Shown here: positions 8,126 through 19,189 of the stretch, piece after piece
How the letters are laid out: each line of letters begins with the position of its first letter
How positions within the stretch are numbered: the first letter of the stretch is position 1
From: Paraburkholderia sp. IMGN_8
Lineage (GTDB): Bacteria; Pseudomonadota; Gammaproteobacteria; Burkholderiales; Burkholderiaceae
DNA: 64,000 nucleotides
Reading direction: 5' to 3'
Assembly (NCBI RefSeq): GCF_038050405.1
Contig: NZ_CP150900.1
Span: forward strand, 682,001 to 746,000
Notes under the pieces: model-generated
What the model saw: only the letters and a program-made list of their open reading frames with translations
The model's database searches: none
What the model was told of the DNA's origin: nothing
Program-made: the position numbers and the translations under genes

Positions 8126-9049
8126 TTAGATCTTGGTCAGCCAGTGCGCGTACTTCTCGCTCCTGCCGTTCACGATGTCGAAGAAGCCCGCTTGCAGCTT
8201 CTCGGTGATCGGGCCGCGTGCGCCCGAGCCGATCGTACGGTTGTCGAGTTCGCGGATCGGCGTGACTTCGGCGGCCGTGCCGGTGAAGAACGCTTCGTCG
8301 CAAGTGTAGACCTCGTCGCGCGTGATGCGTTTTTCGATCACTTCGATGCCCGCGTCTTTCGCCAGCGTGATGACCGTGTCACGCGTGATGCCGTCGAGGC
8401 ACGACGACAGATCCGGCGTGTACAGCTTGCCGTTATTCACGAGGAAGAAGTTCTCACCCGAGCCTTCCGACACGTAGCCGTCCACGTCGAGCAGCAGCGC
8501 TTCGTCGTAACCGTCAGCGGTGGCTTCCTGGTTGGCGAGGATCGAGTTCACGTACCAGCCCGACGCCTTCGCGCGGACCATCGACACGTTCACGTGATGG
8601 CGCGTGAACGACGAGGTCTTCACGCGGATGCCCTTCTGCAGGCCGTCTTCGCCGAGATAGGCGCCCCACGGCCAGGCGGCGATCGCCACGTGGATCGTGT
8701 TGCCCTTGGCCGACACGCCGAGCTTTTCCGAGCCGACCCAGATGATCGGGCGCAGGTAGCAGGACTCGAGCTTGTTTTCGCGGACCACTTCGCGCTGCGC
8801 GGCGGCGAGCGTTTCGTGGTCGAACGGCACGTCCATCTGGAAGATCTTCGCCGAGTTCAGCAGGCGCTTGGTGTGTTCCTGCAGGCGGAAAATCGCGGTG
8901 CCGCCGTCGGCCGTCTTGTAGGCGCGCACGCCCTCGAAAACGCCCATGCCGTAATGCAGCGTGTGGGTGAGCACGTGGATCTTGGCATCGCGCCAGTCGA
9001 TGAGCTTGCCATCCATCCAGATCTTGCCGTCGCGGTCGGCCATTGACAT
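8126..9049 (-). CDS. ilvE: Branched-chain amino acid aminotransferase
   Basis: 307 residues, class IV PLP aminotransferase. It interconverts leucine, isoleucine and valine with their 2-keto acids, using glutamate/2-oxoglutarate. Landmarks are MGVFEGVRAY (35-44), the PLP lysine Lys161 in RAKASGWYVNS, NQEATADGYDEALLLD, then GENFFLV and the TGTAAEVTPI motif near the C-terminus. The order and spacing match E. coli IlvE, whose PLP lysine is at residue 159. It is divergent from azlCD, a branched-chain amino acid exporter, which suggests a shared physiological theme. A copy of the C-rich dispersed repeat lies about 70 bp upstream of its start. Confidence 0.95.
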   Translation of the reverse strand: MSMADRDGKIWMDGKLIDWRDAKIHVLTHTLHYGMGVFEGVRAYKTADGGTAIFRLQEHTKRLLNSAKIFQMDVPFDHETLAAAQREVVRENKLESCYLRPIIWVGSEKLGVSAKGNTIHVAIAAWPWGAYLGEDGLQKGIRVKTSSFTRHHVNVSMVRAKASGWYVNSILANQEATADGYDEALLLDVDGYVSEGSGENFFLVNNGKLYTPDLSSCLDGITRDTVITLAKDAGIEVIEKRITRDEVYTCDEAFFTGTAAEVTPIRELDNRTIGSGARGPITEKLQAGFFDIVNGRSEKYAHWLTKI

Positions 9050-9120
9050 ACGATTCTCCAGCGGGTGCGGTTGTGAGTGCCCCTAAACCTGTCGCTTCGC
9101 GTCAGGCTCCCCGAGGGGGC

Positions 9121-9176
9121 AATCCCCCAATCCCCCAAGGGGACTTTCTTCGGGGCGGGGAACTTCCTGCGGGGCG
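9121..9176. repeat. C-rich dispersed repeat, copy B
   Basis: AATCCCCCAATCCCCCAAGG followed by GGACTTTCTTCGGGGCGGGG and a second ACTTCCT. It lies in the ilvE-azlC divergent region. It closely matches copy A (5841-5913) and the reverse complement of copy C (21641-21688). Confidence 0.7.
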
Positions 9177-9390
9177 GAAAACCCGGGGGGCGGCCCGGCG
9201 TTTTCTTGTGAGGTCTAGCAAAGAGCGTTATTTTAGCGTCTTTTGCACACGGAACGGGCATTTGGCCGCATGCCGGGCGCTATAATTCGGCGCACGCATA
9301 ATTCAAATCCGAATGCGCCAGCGGGTGCTTGACGACCTGGCGCCGACTTCCCTTCGTTGCGGCGCGTCCCGCGCCAACGCCTCTCGTCTC

Positions 9391-10137
9391 ATGCTCGCTC
9401 GCCTGTCAGATACCGATCGCCGTGCCTTCCGTCAGGGCGCGCGCGACTATTCGCCCACGCTGATGGCGATTTTCTCCTGGGGCCTGGTAACCGGCATCGC
9501 GATGAGCAAGTCCGTGCTCACGCTGCCGCAGGCGCTCACCATGTCGCTGCTGTGCTACGCCGGCTCGTCGCAACTGGCGGTGCTGCCGCTCCTCGCGGCC
9601 AAGCTGCCGGTGTGGACCGTGCTGCTCACGGCCGCGATGGTCAATACGCGTTTCGTGATCTTCAGCGCCGGTCTCGCGCCGCATTTCTCCTATCTGCCGA
9701 TGTGGCGGCGCATCGTGCTCGGCTATTTCAACGGCGACGTGATCTATCTGCTGTTCCAGAAGAAAAGCTTCCAGACCGGTTACGTACCGGGCAAGGAAGC
9801 GTACTTCTGGGGTATGGCGGTCTGCAGCTGGCTGTCGTGGCAGGTGTCGTCGATCGTCGGCATTCTGCTGGCGAGCCTGATTCCGGACAACTGGGGTCTC
9901 GCGCTGGCGGGCACGCTGGCGTTACTGCCGATCATGGTGACGGCGATCGCGACGCGCTCCACGCTGGTCGCGGTCAGCATCGCCGGCGTGGTTTCGCTGC
10001 TCGCCCTCGATTTGCCGTACCGGCTCGCGCTGCCGCTGGCGGTGATCGCGGCGATCATCGCGGGCAGCGCGGCCGATCTGATGGTCGAGCGCGCCGACTT
10101 GCGCCGCATCCGTAACAGCGCCGGAGATTCCCCATGA
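9391..10137 (+). CDS. azlC: AzlC-type branched-chain amino acid exporter, large subunit
   Basis: 248 residues from ATG at 9391; an upstream in-frame ATG at 9313 adds an arginine-rich leader unlike the family. AzlC has several membrane helices and works with the small AzlD subunit (next gene, 4-bp ATGA overlap) to export branched-chain amino acids such as valine, like BrnFE. Visible are the QGARDYSPTLMAIFSWGLVT opening, LCYAGSSQLAVLPLL and the VNTRFVIFSAGLAPHF motif characteristic of the family. A TATAAT at 9281-9286 could be its -10 element, but no convincing -35 is visible. Confidence 0.9.
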   Translation: MLARLSDTDRRAFRQGARDYSPTLMAIFSWGLVTGIAMSKSVLTLPQALTMSLLCYAGSSQLAVLPLLAAKLPVWTVLLTAAMVNTRFVIFSAGLAPHFSYLPMWRRIVLGYFNGDVIYLLFQKKSFQTGYVPGKEAYFWGMAVCSWLSWQVSSIVGILLASLIPDNWGLALAGTLALLPIMVTAIATRSTLVAVSIAGVVSLLALDLPYRLALPLAVIAAIIAGSAADLMVERADLRRIRNSAGDSP

Positions 10138-10457
10138 CTTCCACACAGATCTGGCTGGCCATTATCGGCATGACTTTCGTCACCGCGGTGACACGTGCGA
10201 TGTTTCTAATCGGCGGCGAGCGCACCGTGTTGCCGGAGCGCGTGCAAAGAATGCTGCGCTACGCGCCGGCCGCGGCGCTCGCCGCCGTCGTGCTGCCCGA
10301 CGTGCTGGCGACCCCCGACGGCCTTTCTTTCGCGCCGTCGAATCACGAGTTTTACGCGACGCTAGCCGGTCTCGCGTGGTTTTTGTGGCGCCGCACCATG
10401 CTGGGCACGATCGTCGTCGGCATGGTTGTGTTCACGCTCATGCGGCTCTTCATGTAA
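10134..10457 (+). CDS. azlD: AzlD-type branched-chain amino acid exporter, small subunit
   Basis: 107 residues with three to four hydrophobic segments. It opens with TQIWLAIIGMTFVTAVTRAM and carries a conserved RYAPAAALAAVVLPD stretch typical of AzlD. It overlaps the stop of azlC by ATGA, indicating translational coupling and a two-subunit export complex in the inner membrane. Confidence 0.9.
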   Translation: MTSTQIWLAIIGMTFVTAVTRAMFLIGGERTVLPERVQRMLRYAPAAALAAVVLPDVLATPDGLSFAPSNHEFYATLAGLAWFLWRRTMLGTIVVGMVVFTLMRLFM

Positions 10458-10732
10458 TTGCGCAGGTCTGAAATGCTGCGATGCAGCACGCGTGGTGCAT
10501 CCGTCAAATACGGGACATTCGCCCCGTTGCGGGTCAGAAGGCAGTGTGGATCAGTTAAAATGGACGTTTTCGGGATAACCGCGCCAGTGCACGGCGCGAG
10601 AGCCGCGGCTCGTGCCGCCGGCGCCCGATTCAGTGGAGCCGCTGCCGTGCCGAAGCGCTGGAGTTTTGTTTTGCGCTGTCCGTCAGTGCGTCGTCCGCCA
10701 CCGCCTTCTCATCAACTCGCACATACACGCCC
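10458..10732. other. Leader region upstream of pgk
   Basis: 275 bp between azlD and pgk with no protein-like frame. It should contain the pgk promoter, but I could not identify -35/-10 boxes with confidence. Confidence 0.4.
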
Positions 10733-11926
10733 ATGAACAAGGTATTGCGTCTCTCCGATCTGATCGCCGACGGCAAGCTATCCGGCAAACGCGTGTTTAT
10801 CCGCGCCGATCTGAACGTGCCGCAGGACGATCAAGGCAACATCACCGAAGACACCCGTATCCGCGCCTCCGTGCCAGCTATCAAGGCCGCGCTGGACGCA
10901 GGCGCCGCCGTGATGGTCACCTCGCACCTGGGCCGCCCGACCGAAGGCGACTTCAAGCCGGAAGACTCGCTCGCGCCGGTCGCGAAGCGTCTGGCCGAGT
11001 TGCTCGGCCGCGATGTGCCGCTGGTCGCGAACTGGGTCGAAAACGGCGTGAATGTTGCGCCCGGTTCGGTTGTGCTGCTGGAAAACTGCCGCGTCAACAA
11101 GGGCGAAAAGAAGGATTCGGACGAGCTCGCGCAAAAAATGGCGAAGCTCTGCGACGTCTACGTGAACGACGCGTTCGGCACCGCGCACCGCGCCGAAGCC
11201 ACCACGCACGGTATCGCCAGGTACGCGCCCGTCGCTTGCGCCGGCCCGCTGCTGGCGGCTGAACTCGACGCGCTCGGCAATGCGCTCGGCGCGCCGAAGC
11301 GTCCGCTGGTGGCGATCGTCGCAGGCTCGAAGGTGTCGACCAAGCTGACCATCCTGAAGTCGCTGGCCGAGAAGGTCGATCAGCTGATCGTCGGCGGCGG
11401 CATCGCCAATACGTTCATGCTGGCCGCGGGTCTGAAGATCGGCAAGTCGCTCGCCGAAGCCGATCTGGTGAACGAAGCCAAGGCCATCATCGACGCGGCG
11501 AAAGCGCGCGGCGCCTCGGTGCCGATCCCGACCGACGTAGTCACGGCCAAGGAGTTCTCGCCGACCGCCAAGGCCGAAGTGAAGGCTGTCGCCGACGTTC
11601 AAGACGACGATCTGATCCTCGACATCGGACCGGAAACCGCCAGGGTGCTCGCCGCGCAACTGGAAAAAGCCGGCACGATCGTGTGGAACGGTCCGGTCGG
11701 CGTGTTCGAATTCGACCAGTTCGGCAACGGCACGAAGACGCTGGCTGACGCGATCGCCAAGTCGTCGGCGTTCTCGATTGCAGGCGGCGGCGACACGCTC
11801 GCGGCGATCGCCAAGTACGGCATCCACGATAAGGTCAGCTACATCTCGACGGGCGGCGGCGCCTTCCTCGAGTTCCTCGAAGGCAAGAAGCTGCCGGCGG
11901 TCGAAGTTCTGGAATCGCGGGCTTAA
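10733..11926 (+). CDS. pgk: Phosphoglycerate kinase
   Basis: 397 residues, standard length. It transfers phosphate between 1,3-bisphosphoglycerate and ADP in glycolysis/gluconeogenesis. Landmarks include [10 protein letters not shown] (25-34), the [10 protein letters not shown] loop, [30 protein letters not shown] and the C-terminal GGGDT nucleotide-binding loop. It is the first gene of a run also containing pyk and fbaA, the arrangement seen in Burkholderia chromosomes. Confidence 0.97.
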   Translation: MNKVLRLSDLIADGKLSGKRVFIRADLNVPQDDQGNITEDTRIRASVPAIKAALDAGAAVMVTSHLGRPTEGDFKPEDSLAPVAKRLAELLGRDVPLVANWVENGVNVAPGSVVLLENCRVNKGEKKDSDELAQKMAKLCDVYVNDAFGTAHRAEATTHGIARYAPVACAGPLLAAELDALGNALGAPKRPLVAIVAGSKVSTKLTILKSLAEKVDQLIVGGGIANTFMLAAGLKIGKSLAEADLVNEAKAIIDAAKARGASVPIPTDVVTAKEFSPTAKAEVKAVADVQDDDLILDIGPETARVLAAQLEKAGTIVWNGPVGVFEFDQFGNGTKTLADAIAKSSAFSIAGGGDTLAAIAKYGIHDKVSYISTGGGAFLEFLEGKKLPAVEVLESRA

Positions 11927-12353
11927 CGTGGCGACGCGCTCCCCAACGGCTAAGTCTGCAAAAGCGCGCGGCGGCAAGTCGCCGCGCAACACCGCAGCAG
12001 CTACGGCAGGGGAGCGCGCAGTGCGCTCCGCCGCCAGGCCGGCCACGCCGGCCGCTGTTATCCAGCAAGAAGAATCCGGGTCGCCCCTCGCGCTCGCGGA
12101 GTTGACCACTGCCAACGAGGCAGCGGAGTTGTCCAGCGGACAAGCCGCCCAATCGCAGGCAGAACTCCATGACGAAGAAGTGGCGCTCGCGCCCCCGCCA
12201 GCGCGTCCCGTGCTGGGGTCGAACACCGCCTCACCCCATAAAGCGACGCTGGTTTCAACCGGCGCGCAGCCCCCGGCAGCAACCTTCGGTGCGCAGCCTC
12301 CGCATCCGACTCGCAGCGCTCATTCCAGCGATCCTATCCAGACGAGGAGACTC
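11927..12353 (+). other. Stop-free low-complexity spacer between pgk and pyk
   Basis: 427 bp. A frame beginning with GTG at 11928, immediately after the pgk stop, runs without a stop into pyk in the same frame. Its translation is Ala/Ser/Pro/Thr-rich and starts basic (ATRSPTAKSAKARGGK). Whether it is translated is unknown. The GACGAGGAGA sequence just before 12354 argues that Pyk itself starts there. Confidence 0.6.
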
Positions 12354-13790
12354 ATGCATCGCGCCACCAAGATTGTCGCCACCATCGGCCCGGCTTCCAA
12401 TACGCCGGAAATCCTGCTGCAAATGATTCAGGCGGGGCTCGACGTGGTGCGGCTCAATTTCTCGCACGGCACGGCCGACGATCACCGCCAGCGCGCCGAA
12501 TTCGTGCGCGACGCGGCCCGTCAGGCGGGCCGCGAAGTCGCCATCATGGCCGACCTGCAAGGCCCGAAGATCCGGGTCGGCAAATTCGAAAACGGCAAGA
12601 CCACGCTGATCGCGGGCAACCCGTTCATCCTCGACGCCGACTGCGAACTCGGCAACGATGATCGCGTCGGCCTCGACTACAAGGACCTGCCGCGCGACCT
12701 GAAACCGGGCGACGTACTGCTGCTCAATGACGGCCTGATCGTGCTGAACGTGGTCCGCGTGCTCGGCAGCGAGATTCACACGACCGTGAAGATCGGCGGC
12801 GAACTGTCGAACAACAAGGGCATCAACCGCCAGGGCGGCGGCCTGACGGCGCCGGCGCTGACCGCGAAAGACATGGAAGACATCCGCACCGCGATGTCGA
12901 TCGGCGTGGATTTTGTCGCGGTATCGTTCCCGAAGAACGCGACCGACATGGAAATGGCCCGCCAACTCGCGAATATCGCGGGCGCGCCGTACGGCATCAA
13001 GCCGAAGATGATCGCAAAGATCGAGCGCGCGGAAGCGATTCCGGCGCTGCAAGGCATCCTCGACGCGTCGGACGGCATCATGGTCGCGCGCGGCGATCTG
13101 GCTGTGGAAGTGGGCAATGCCGCAGTCCCCGCGCTGCAAAAGCGCATGATCCGGATGGCGCGCGAGTCGAACAAGTTCGTGATTACCGCGACCCAGATGA
13201 TGGAGTCGATGATTTACGCGCCGGTGCCGACCCGCGCCGAAGTGTCGGACGTCGCCAACGCCGTGCTCGACGGCACGGACGCGGTGATGCTGTCGGCGGA
13301 ATCGGCGGCGGGCAAGTATCCGGTGCAAACCATCGAAACGATGGCGGCCATCTGCGTCGAAGCCGAGAAGTCGGAGCAGTCGGAACTGGACAAGGATTTC
13401 CTCAACCGTACGTTCACCCGGATCGACCAGTCGATCGCGATGGGCGCGCTGTTCACCGCTTACCATCTCGGTGCGAAGGCGATTGTCGCGCTGACCGAGT
13501 CAGGCTCGACCGCGCTGTGGATGTCGCGCCACTCGACCCACGTGCCGATTTTCGCGCTTACGCCGCGAGTCGGCAGCGAACGGGCCATGGCGCTGTACCG
13601 CAACGTGACCTCGCTGCATCTGGACACCAACACCGACCGCGACACCGCGTTGCAACAGGCGCTGGAAACCGTGGTTCGCAAGGGGTACGCGTCGCGCGGC
13701 GACATGGTGGTGCTGACGGTCGGCGAGCCGATGGGGCAGGCCGGCGGGACGAACACGCTGAAAATCGTACGGGTCGGTGAGCCGTATTGA
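12354..13790 (+). CDS. pyk: Pyruvate kinase
   Basis: 478 residues from the ATG at 12354, which has a good Shine-Dalgarno (GAGGAGA) and gives the canonical N-terminus MHRATKIVATIGPASN. It transfers phosphate from phosphoenolpyruvate to ADP. Visible: VRLNFSHG, MADLQGPKIRVG, KIERAEAI, the signature MVARGDLAVEVG, then TATQMMESM and the C-terminal allosteric-type domain ending in KIVRVGE. It lies in the glycolytic gene run pgk-pyk-fbaA. Confidence 0.96.
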   Translation: MHRATKIVATIGPASNTPEILLQMIQAGLDVVRLNFSHGTADDHRQRAEFVRDAARQAGREVAIMADLQGPKIRVGKFENGKTTLIAGNPFILDADCELGNDDRVGLDYKDLPRDLKPGDVLLLNDGLIVLNVVRVLGSEIHTTVKIGGELSNNKGINRQGGGLTAPALTAKDMEDIRTAMSIGVDFVAVSFPKNATDMEMARQLANIAGAPYGIKPKMIAKIERAEAIPALQGILDASDGIMVARGDLAVEVGNAAVPALQKRMIRMARESNKFVITATQMMESMIYAPVPTRAEVSDVANAVLDGTDAVMLSAESAAGKYPVQTIETMAAICVEAEKSEQSELDKDFLNRTFTRIDQSIAMGALFTAYHLGAKAIVALTESGSTALWMSRHSTHVPIFALTPRVGSERAMALYRNVTSLHLDTNTDRDTALQQALETVVRKGYASRGDMVVLTVGEPMGQAGGTNTLKIVRVGEPY

Positions 13791-13810
13791 TTTGGCAGCA
13801 ACCATCTTGT

Positions 13811-13894
13811 ATGGGATCGGAGTAAGCGCTATGGGACCAGAGTAAGCGCTAAAGCGCTAACTCTGGTCGACACGCTAACTCCGATCGACACAGG
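13811..13894. repeat. Nested double hairpin between pyk and fbaA
   Basis: Two tandem units (GGGATCGGAGTAAGCGCTAT and GGGACCAGAGTAAGCGCTAA, starting at 13813 and 13833) are followed by their inverted counterparts in mirrored order, AGCGCTAACTCTGGTC (13852-13867) and CGCTAACTCCGATC (13873-13886). Inner and outer stems have the same single mismatch. It could fold into a long two-tier hairpin in RNA. No T tract follows; it may be a terminator, an RNA-stability element or a REP-like repeat. Confidence 0.75.
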
Positions 13895-14093
13895 AGACTG
13901 CTCGATCGGCACCGGCTTGACCTGCGCGAAGCAGGCTGCAATATCCCCGCGAGAGGCGGCGCCCAGACTCCAATCGCGCGTGAAGGAAACGCGCTTTAGG
14001 GAAGGTGTGCACGGGTAGGCGGCTTGCTTCGCGATAAAATCGCCCAAAAGATGCCGACGGCTCAGAATTCGTTTCAATCTAAGGAGTTACAGC

Positions 14094-15158
14094 ATGCCTC
14101 TCGTATCAATGCGTCAACTGCTGGACCATGCTGCCGAAAACGGCTATGGCCTTCCGGCATTCAACGTGAACAACCTGGAGCAGGTGCAGGCGATCATGGC
14201 GGCGGCCGACAAGGTCAACGCACCGGTCATCATGCAGGCATCGGCCGGCGCGCGTAAGTATGCGGGCGAGGCGTTCCTGCGCCACCTGATCGAAGCAGCA
14301 GTCGAGTCGTATCCGCACATTCCGGTCGTGATGCACCAGGACCACGGGCAGTCGCCGGCAGTCTGTATGGCGGCGATCCGCAGCGGCTTCACCAGCGTGA
14401 TGATGGACGGATCGCTCGAAGCCGACGGCAAGACGGTTGCCTCGTACGAATACAACGTCGAAGTCTCGCGCAAGGTGGTTGAAGCGGCGCACTCGATCGG
14501 CGTCACGGTGGAAGCGGAACTGGGCGTGCTCGGTTCGCTGGAAACCATGAAGGGCGACAAGGAAGACGGCCACGGCGCGGAAGGCACGATGACCCGCGAG
14601 CAACTGCTGACCGATCCGGAGCAGGCTGCGGACTTCGTCAAGCTGACCCAATGCGACGCACTGGCGATCGCCATCGGCACGTCGCACGGCGCGTATAAAT
14701 TCAGCAAGAAGCCGACGGGCGATATTCTGTCGATTCAGCGCATCAAGGAAATCCACCAGCGCATTCCGAACACCCATCTGGTGATGCACGGTTCGTCGTC
14801 GGTGCCGCAGGAGCTGCTCGCGGAAATCCGCGAATTCGGCGGCGACATGAAGGAAACCTACGGCGTGCCGGTCGAGGAAATCCAGGAAGGCATCAAGAAC
14901 GGCGTGCGCAAGGTCAACATCGACACCGACCTGCGTCTGGCGATCACCGGTGCGATCCGCCGCTACATGGCGCAGAATCCGGGCAAGTTCGATCCGCGCG
15001 ATTATCTGAAGCCGGCGCGCGAAGCCGCGATGAAGATCTGTATCGAGCGTTACACGCAATTCGGCTGCGAAGGCCAGGCCGGCAAGATCAAGCCGGTTTC
15101 GCTTGATAAAATCGCGGAGAAGTACAAGTCGGGCGACCTCGCGCAAGTCGTCCGCTAA
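14094..15158 (+). CDS. fbaA: Class II fructose-bisphosphate aldolase
   Basis: 354 residues. It cleaves fructose-1,6-bisphosphate to DHAP and glyceraldehyde-3-phosphate with a catalytic zinc. Landmarks are [17 protein letters not shown] near the start, [10 protein letters not shown] (catalytic Asp/His region), [27 protein letters not shown] and [10 protein letters not shown]. The length and the long C-terminal part resemble the longer class II subtype that also serves the Calvin cycle (CbbA-like). An AAGGAG precedes the ATG. A hairpin terminator follows at 15219-15259. Confidence 0.95.
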   Translation: MPLVSMRQLLDHAAENGYGLPAFNVNNLEQVQAIMAAADKVNAPVIMQASAGARKYAGEAFLRHLIEAAVESYPHIPVVMHQDHGQSPAVCMAAIRSGFTSVMMDGSLEADGKTVASYEYNVEVSRKVVEAAHSIGVTVEAELGVLGSLETMKGDKEDGHGAEGTMTREQLLTDPEQAADFVKLTQCDALAIAIGTSHGAYKFSKKPTGDILSIQRIKEIHQRIPNTHLVMHGSSSVPQELLAEIREFGGDMKETYGVPVEEIQEGIKNGVRKVNIDTDLRLAITGAIRRYMAQNPGKFDPRDYLKPAREAAMKICIERYTQFGCEGQAGKIKPVSLDKIAEKYKSGDLAQVVR

Positions 15159-15187
15159 GTTGTCAACTAAGCTGTCAATACCTTAAG

Positions 15188-15206
15188 ACCTGGCCGGACG
15201 GCCAGG
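15188..15206 (+). other. Short hairpin downstream of fbaA
   Basis: ACCTGGCCGGACGGCCAGGT forms a 7-8 bp GC-rich stem without a T tract, 13 bp before the main terminator hairpin. It may add to 3'-end stability. Confidence 0.4.
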
Positions 15207-15218
15207 TTGTCGTTAGAT

Positions 15219-15259
15219 CGCCGTTCCCGCATCATCCGGGGAACGGCGTTTCCCTTTTG
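15219..15259 (+). terminator. Rho-independent terminator after fbaA
   Basis: A 10-bp stem CGCCGTTCCC / GGGAACGGCG followed by TTTCCCTTTTG. It separates the glycolytic run from purC. Confidence 0.75.
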
Positions 15260-15301
15260 TTCCGGTCACACTTTTTGCCTCATTTTTAGCGAACCACGAC
15301 G

Positions 15302-16192
15302 ATGTCTACCCTTTACGAATCCACGCTCCGCTCGCTGCCGCTGCTCGGCCGCGGTAAAGTCCGCGACAACTATGCGGTGGGCAACGACCAGTTGCTGATC
15401 GTCACGACCGACCGTCTGTCGGCCTTCGACGTCATCATGGGCGAGCCGATTCCGAATAAGGGGCGCGTGCTGAACCAGATGGCCAACTTCTGGTTCGAGA
15501 AGCTCAAGCACATCGTGCCGAATCACCTGACGGGCGTGGCGCCGGAATCGGTGGTGGCGGCAGACGAAGTCGAGCAGGTACAAGGCCGCGCCGTAGTGGT
15601 GAAGCGCCTCGAGCCGATCCTTGTCGAAGCGGTGGTGCGCGGTTATCTGGCCGGCAGCGGCTGGAAAGACTATCAGGCAACGGGCGCGGTCTGCGGCGTG
15701 GAATTGCCGCCGGGCCTGCAAAACGCACAAAAGCTGCCCGAGCCGATTTTCACGCCGGCCGCCAAGGCGGAAATGGGCCACCACGACGAAAACATCACGT
15801 ACAACGAGATGGAACGGCGCATCGGCACCGAACTGTCGGCCACGATCCGCGACATCTCGATCAAGCTATACAAGGAAGCCGCTGACTTCGCGGCTACGCG
15901 CGGCATCATCATCGCGGATACGAAGTTCGAATTCGGTCTCGACAACCACGGCCAGCTGTATCTGATGGACGAAGCGCTGACTGCCGATTCGTCACGCTTC
16001 TGGCCCGCCGACCAGTACCAGGTTGGCACCAACCCGCCGTCGTTCGACAAGCAGTTCGTGCGCGACTGGCTGGAAACCCAGCCGTGGAAGAAAGAGCCGC
16101 CCGCACCGAAGCTGCCGGACGACGTTGTCACGAAGACGGGCGAGAAGTATCAGGAAGCGCTCGAACGCCTGACCGGGCAGAAGCTCGCTTAA
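15302..16192 (+). CDS. purC: Phosphoribosylaminoimidazole-succinocarboxamide synthase (SAICAR synthase)
   Basis: 296 residues, the long PurC type common in beta-proteobacteria and yeast-like enzymes. It joins CAIR with aspartate using ATP in purine synthesis. Visible: [52 protein letters not shown], then [13 protein letters not shown] and [15 protein letters not shown]. First of three consecutive purine genes (purC, purE, purK). Confidence 0.96.
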   Translation: MSTLYESTLRSLPLLGRGKVRDNYAVGNDQLLIVTTDRLSAFDVIMGEPIPNKGRVLNQMANFWFEKLKHIVPNHLTGVAPESVVAADEVEQVQGRAVVVKRLEPILVEAVVRGYLAGSGWKDYQATGAVCGVELPPGLQNAQKLPEPIFTPAAKAEMGHHDENITYNEMERRIGTELSATIRDISIKLYKEAADFAATRGIIIADTKFEFGLDNHGQLYLMDEALTADSSRFWPADQYQVGTNPPSFDKQFVRDWLETQPWKKEPPAPKLPDDVVTKTGEKYQEALERLTGQKLA

Positions 16193-16233
16193 TCCCGGTT
16201 ATCGCGCCGCTCGAGAGACAAGGAAGCCGTAAG

Positions 16234-16752
16234 ATGAGTGAAGTCCAGACCGCCCATACGCATAGCGCACCAGTCGTCGGCGTGCTGATGGGGTCCAGTT
16301 CCGATTGGGAAGTGATGAAGAACGCTGTGGCGATTCTGCAGGAATTCGGCGTGCCGTACGAAGCGAAGGTCGTGTCAGCGCACCGGATGCCCGACGAGAT
16401 GTTTGCGTACGCCGAAAGCGCGCGTGAGCGCGGCATTCGCGCGATCATCGCGGGCGCGGGCGGCGCGGCGCATCTGCCGGGCATGCTGGCCGCCAAGACC
16501 ACGGTGCCGGTGCTTGGCGTGCCGGTGGCGAGCAAGTATCTGAAGGGCGTCGATTCGTTGCATTCGATCGTGCAGATGCCCAAGGGCGTGCCGGTCGCGA
16601 CATTTGCGATCGGCGAAGCGGGCGCGGCGAATGCGGCGCTGTTCGCGGTGTCGATCCTGAGCGGCACGAACGCCGAGTATGCGGAGAAGCTGGCAGCGTT
16701 TCGCGTGCGCCAGAACGAAGCGGCCCACGCGATGGTGCTGCCTGCGCTGTAA
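16234..16752 (+). CDS. purE: N5-carboxyaminoimidazole ribonucleotide mutase
   Basis: 172 residues from ATG at 16234, preceded by AGGAAG; the longer frame from 16084 overlaps purC and is rejected. PurE moves the carboxylate of N5-CAIR to C4 to give CAIR. Visible: [38 protein letters not shown], and [20 protein letters not shown]. It acts directly after PurK, which is encoded 97 bp downstream. Confidence 0.96.
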   Translation: MSEVQTAHTHSAPVVGVLMGSSSDWEVMKNAVAILQEFGVPYEAKVVSAHRMPDEMFAYAESARERGIRAIIAGAGGAAHLPGMLAAKTTVPVLGVPVASKYLKGVDSLHSIVQMPKGVPVATFAIGEAGAANAALFAVSILSGTNAEYAEKLAAFRVRQNEAAHAMVLPAL

Positions 16753-16816
16753 GCGCGATAGCGGATTGCTTTTAGACGTCCCCATGTCTGACCCCCGGCT
16801 TGTGCGTCCAGCTTGA

Positions 16817-18046
<1,230 letters not shown>

Positions 18047-18056
18047 CGCGAGCACT

Positions 18057-19106
18057 ATGCCGGATCAAACCAAACCCGCTGATAGCGCCGAGACCGCGGT
18101 GCCCGTGAGCGCCGCGCAGATCGAGCACGCGGCGGCGTTGCTGGACGCGGGCGAGCTGGTCGCGTTTCCGACTGAGACCGTCTACGGGCTGGGCGGCGAT
18201 GCCGAGAGCCCGGATGCCGTCGCCCGCATTTACGCGGCGAAGGGGCGGCCGGCGAACCATCCGGTGATCGTGCATCTGGCGCCGCAGGGCGATCCGAACT
18301 ACTGGGTCGAGCATTTGCCTGCCGAGGCGCAACGCCTGATCGACGCGTTCTGGCCGGGGCCGTTGACCTTGATTCTGAAGCGCGCCGCGAGGATTCCGGC
18401 GGCGGTGAGCGGCGGACAGGACTCGGTGGGGTTGCGGTGCCCATCGCACCCTGTTGCGCAGGCTTTGCTGGATGCGTTCAGCGCGTTGCGCGGTGGACAT
18501 GGTGGTGTGGCTGCGCCGTCGGCGAACCGCTTTGGTCATGTCAGTCCGACTACTGCGCAACACGTGCGGGATGAGTTTGGCGGGGCGATTCATGTGCTGG
18601 ACGGCGGCGCCTCTGACGTCGGAATTGAATCGACGATTCTGGATTTATCGCGTGGGTTTCCAGCGTTGCTGCGGCCAGGGCGTGTGACGCCGCAGGACAT
18701 TGCCGATGTGCTCGGCGAGGCGCCGCGGTTGGCGGATGGGTCGGATGCGACTGCGCCGCGGGCTTCAGGGACGTTGAAAGCGCATTACGCGCCGCGCACG
18801 CCGCTTGCGCTGCTGCCGTTCGAGTCGCTGGAGCCCTTGCTGGCGGCGCGCGAGCCGAACGAGCGCGTGGCGCTGGTGGCCCGCGTGTCGCGCGCCGGCC
18901 GCTGGGCCGATGCCGACGGCGTGCACTTCGTGGCCGCGCCAGAAGATCCCCATGTGTACGCGCGTGAACTCTACAGTTTGCTGCGTGCACTCGACCGGGC
19001 GAACGTGACGCGCATCCTGATCGAGAAGCTGCCCGATACGATCGAATGGATCGCGGTGAACGACCGGCTCGGCCGAGCGGCGGCGGCGTTCGAAGCGCAG
19101 GGTTAG
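18057..19106 (+). CDS. L-threonylcarbamoyladenylate synthase (Sua5/TsaC type)
   Basis: 349 residues, so it is the two-domain Sua5 form rather than short TsaC. It makes threonylcarbamoyl-AMP for the t6A37 modification of ANN-decoding tRNAs. The YrdC domain has ELVAFPTETVYGLGGDAE, KGRPANHPVIVHL and VAAPSANRFGHVSPT; the C-terminal Sua5 domain starts after the linker GTLKAHYAPRTPL. It follows purK by 10 bp, so it probably shares its transcript. Confidence 0.92.
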   Translation: MPDQTKPADSAETAVPVSAAQIEHAAALLDAGELVAFPTETVYGLGGDAESPDAVARIYAAKGRPANHPVIVHLAPQGDPNYWVEHLPAEAQRLIDAFWPGPLTLILKRAARIPAAVSGGQDSVGLRCPSHPVAQALLDAFSALRGGHGGVAAPSANRFGHVSPTTAQHVRDEFGGAIHVLDGGASDVGIESTILDLSRGFPALLRPGRVTPQDIADVLGEAPRLADGSDATAPRASGTLKAHYAPRTPLALLPFESLEPLLAAREPNERVALVARVSRAGRWADADGVHFVAAPEDPHVYARELYSLLRALDRANVTRILIEKLPDTIEWIAVNDRLGRAAAAFEAQG

Positions 19107-19189
19107 GGATTCTCGCCCGACCGGACCTTGAATACGAAGCTCGTCGAGACTGGCGTGCTTTAACGCGTCCCGCTCCGGCGCACCATCAA

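Noticed and set aside
9281..9286. TATAAT as an azlC promoter
   Set aside because: No acceptable -35 box at 16-18 bp spacing; kept only as a remark in the azlC entry.
10778..12226. A 482-codon - strand frame opposite pgk
   Set aside because: The + strand is clearly phosphoglycerate kinase; the reverse translation has no protein-like features.
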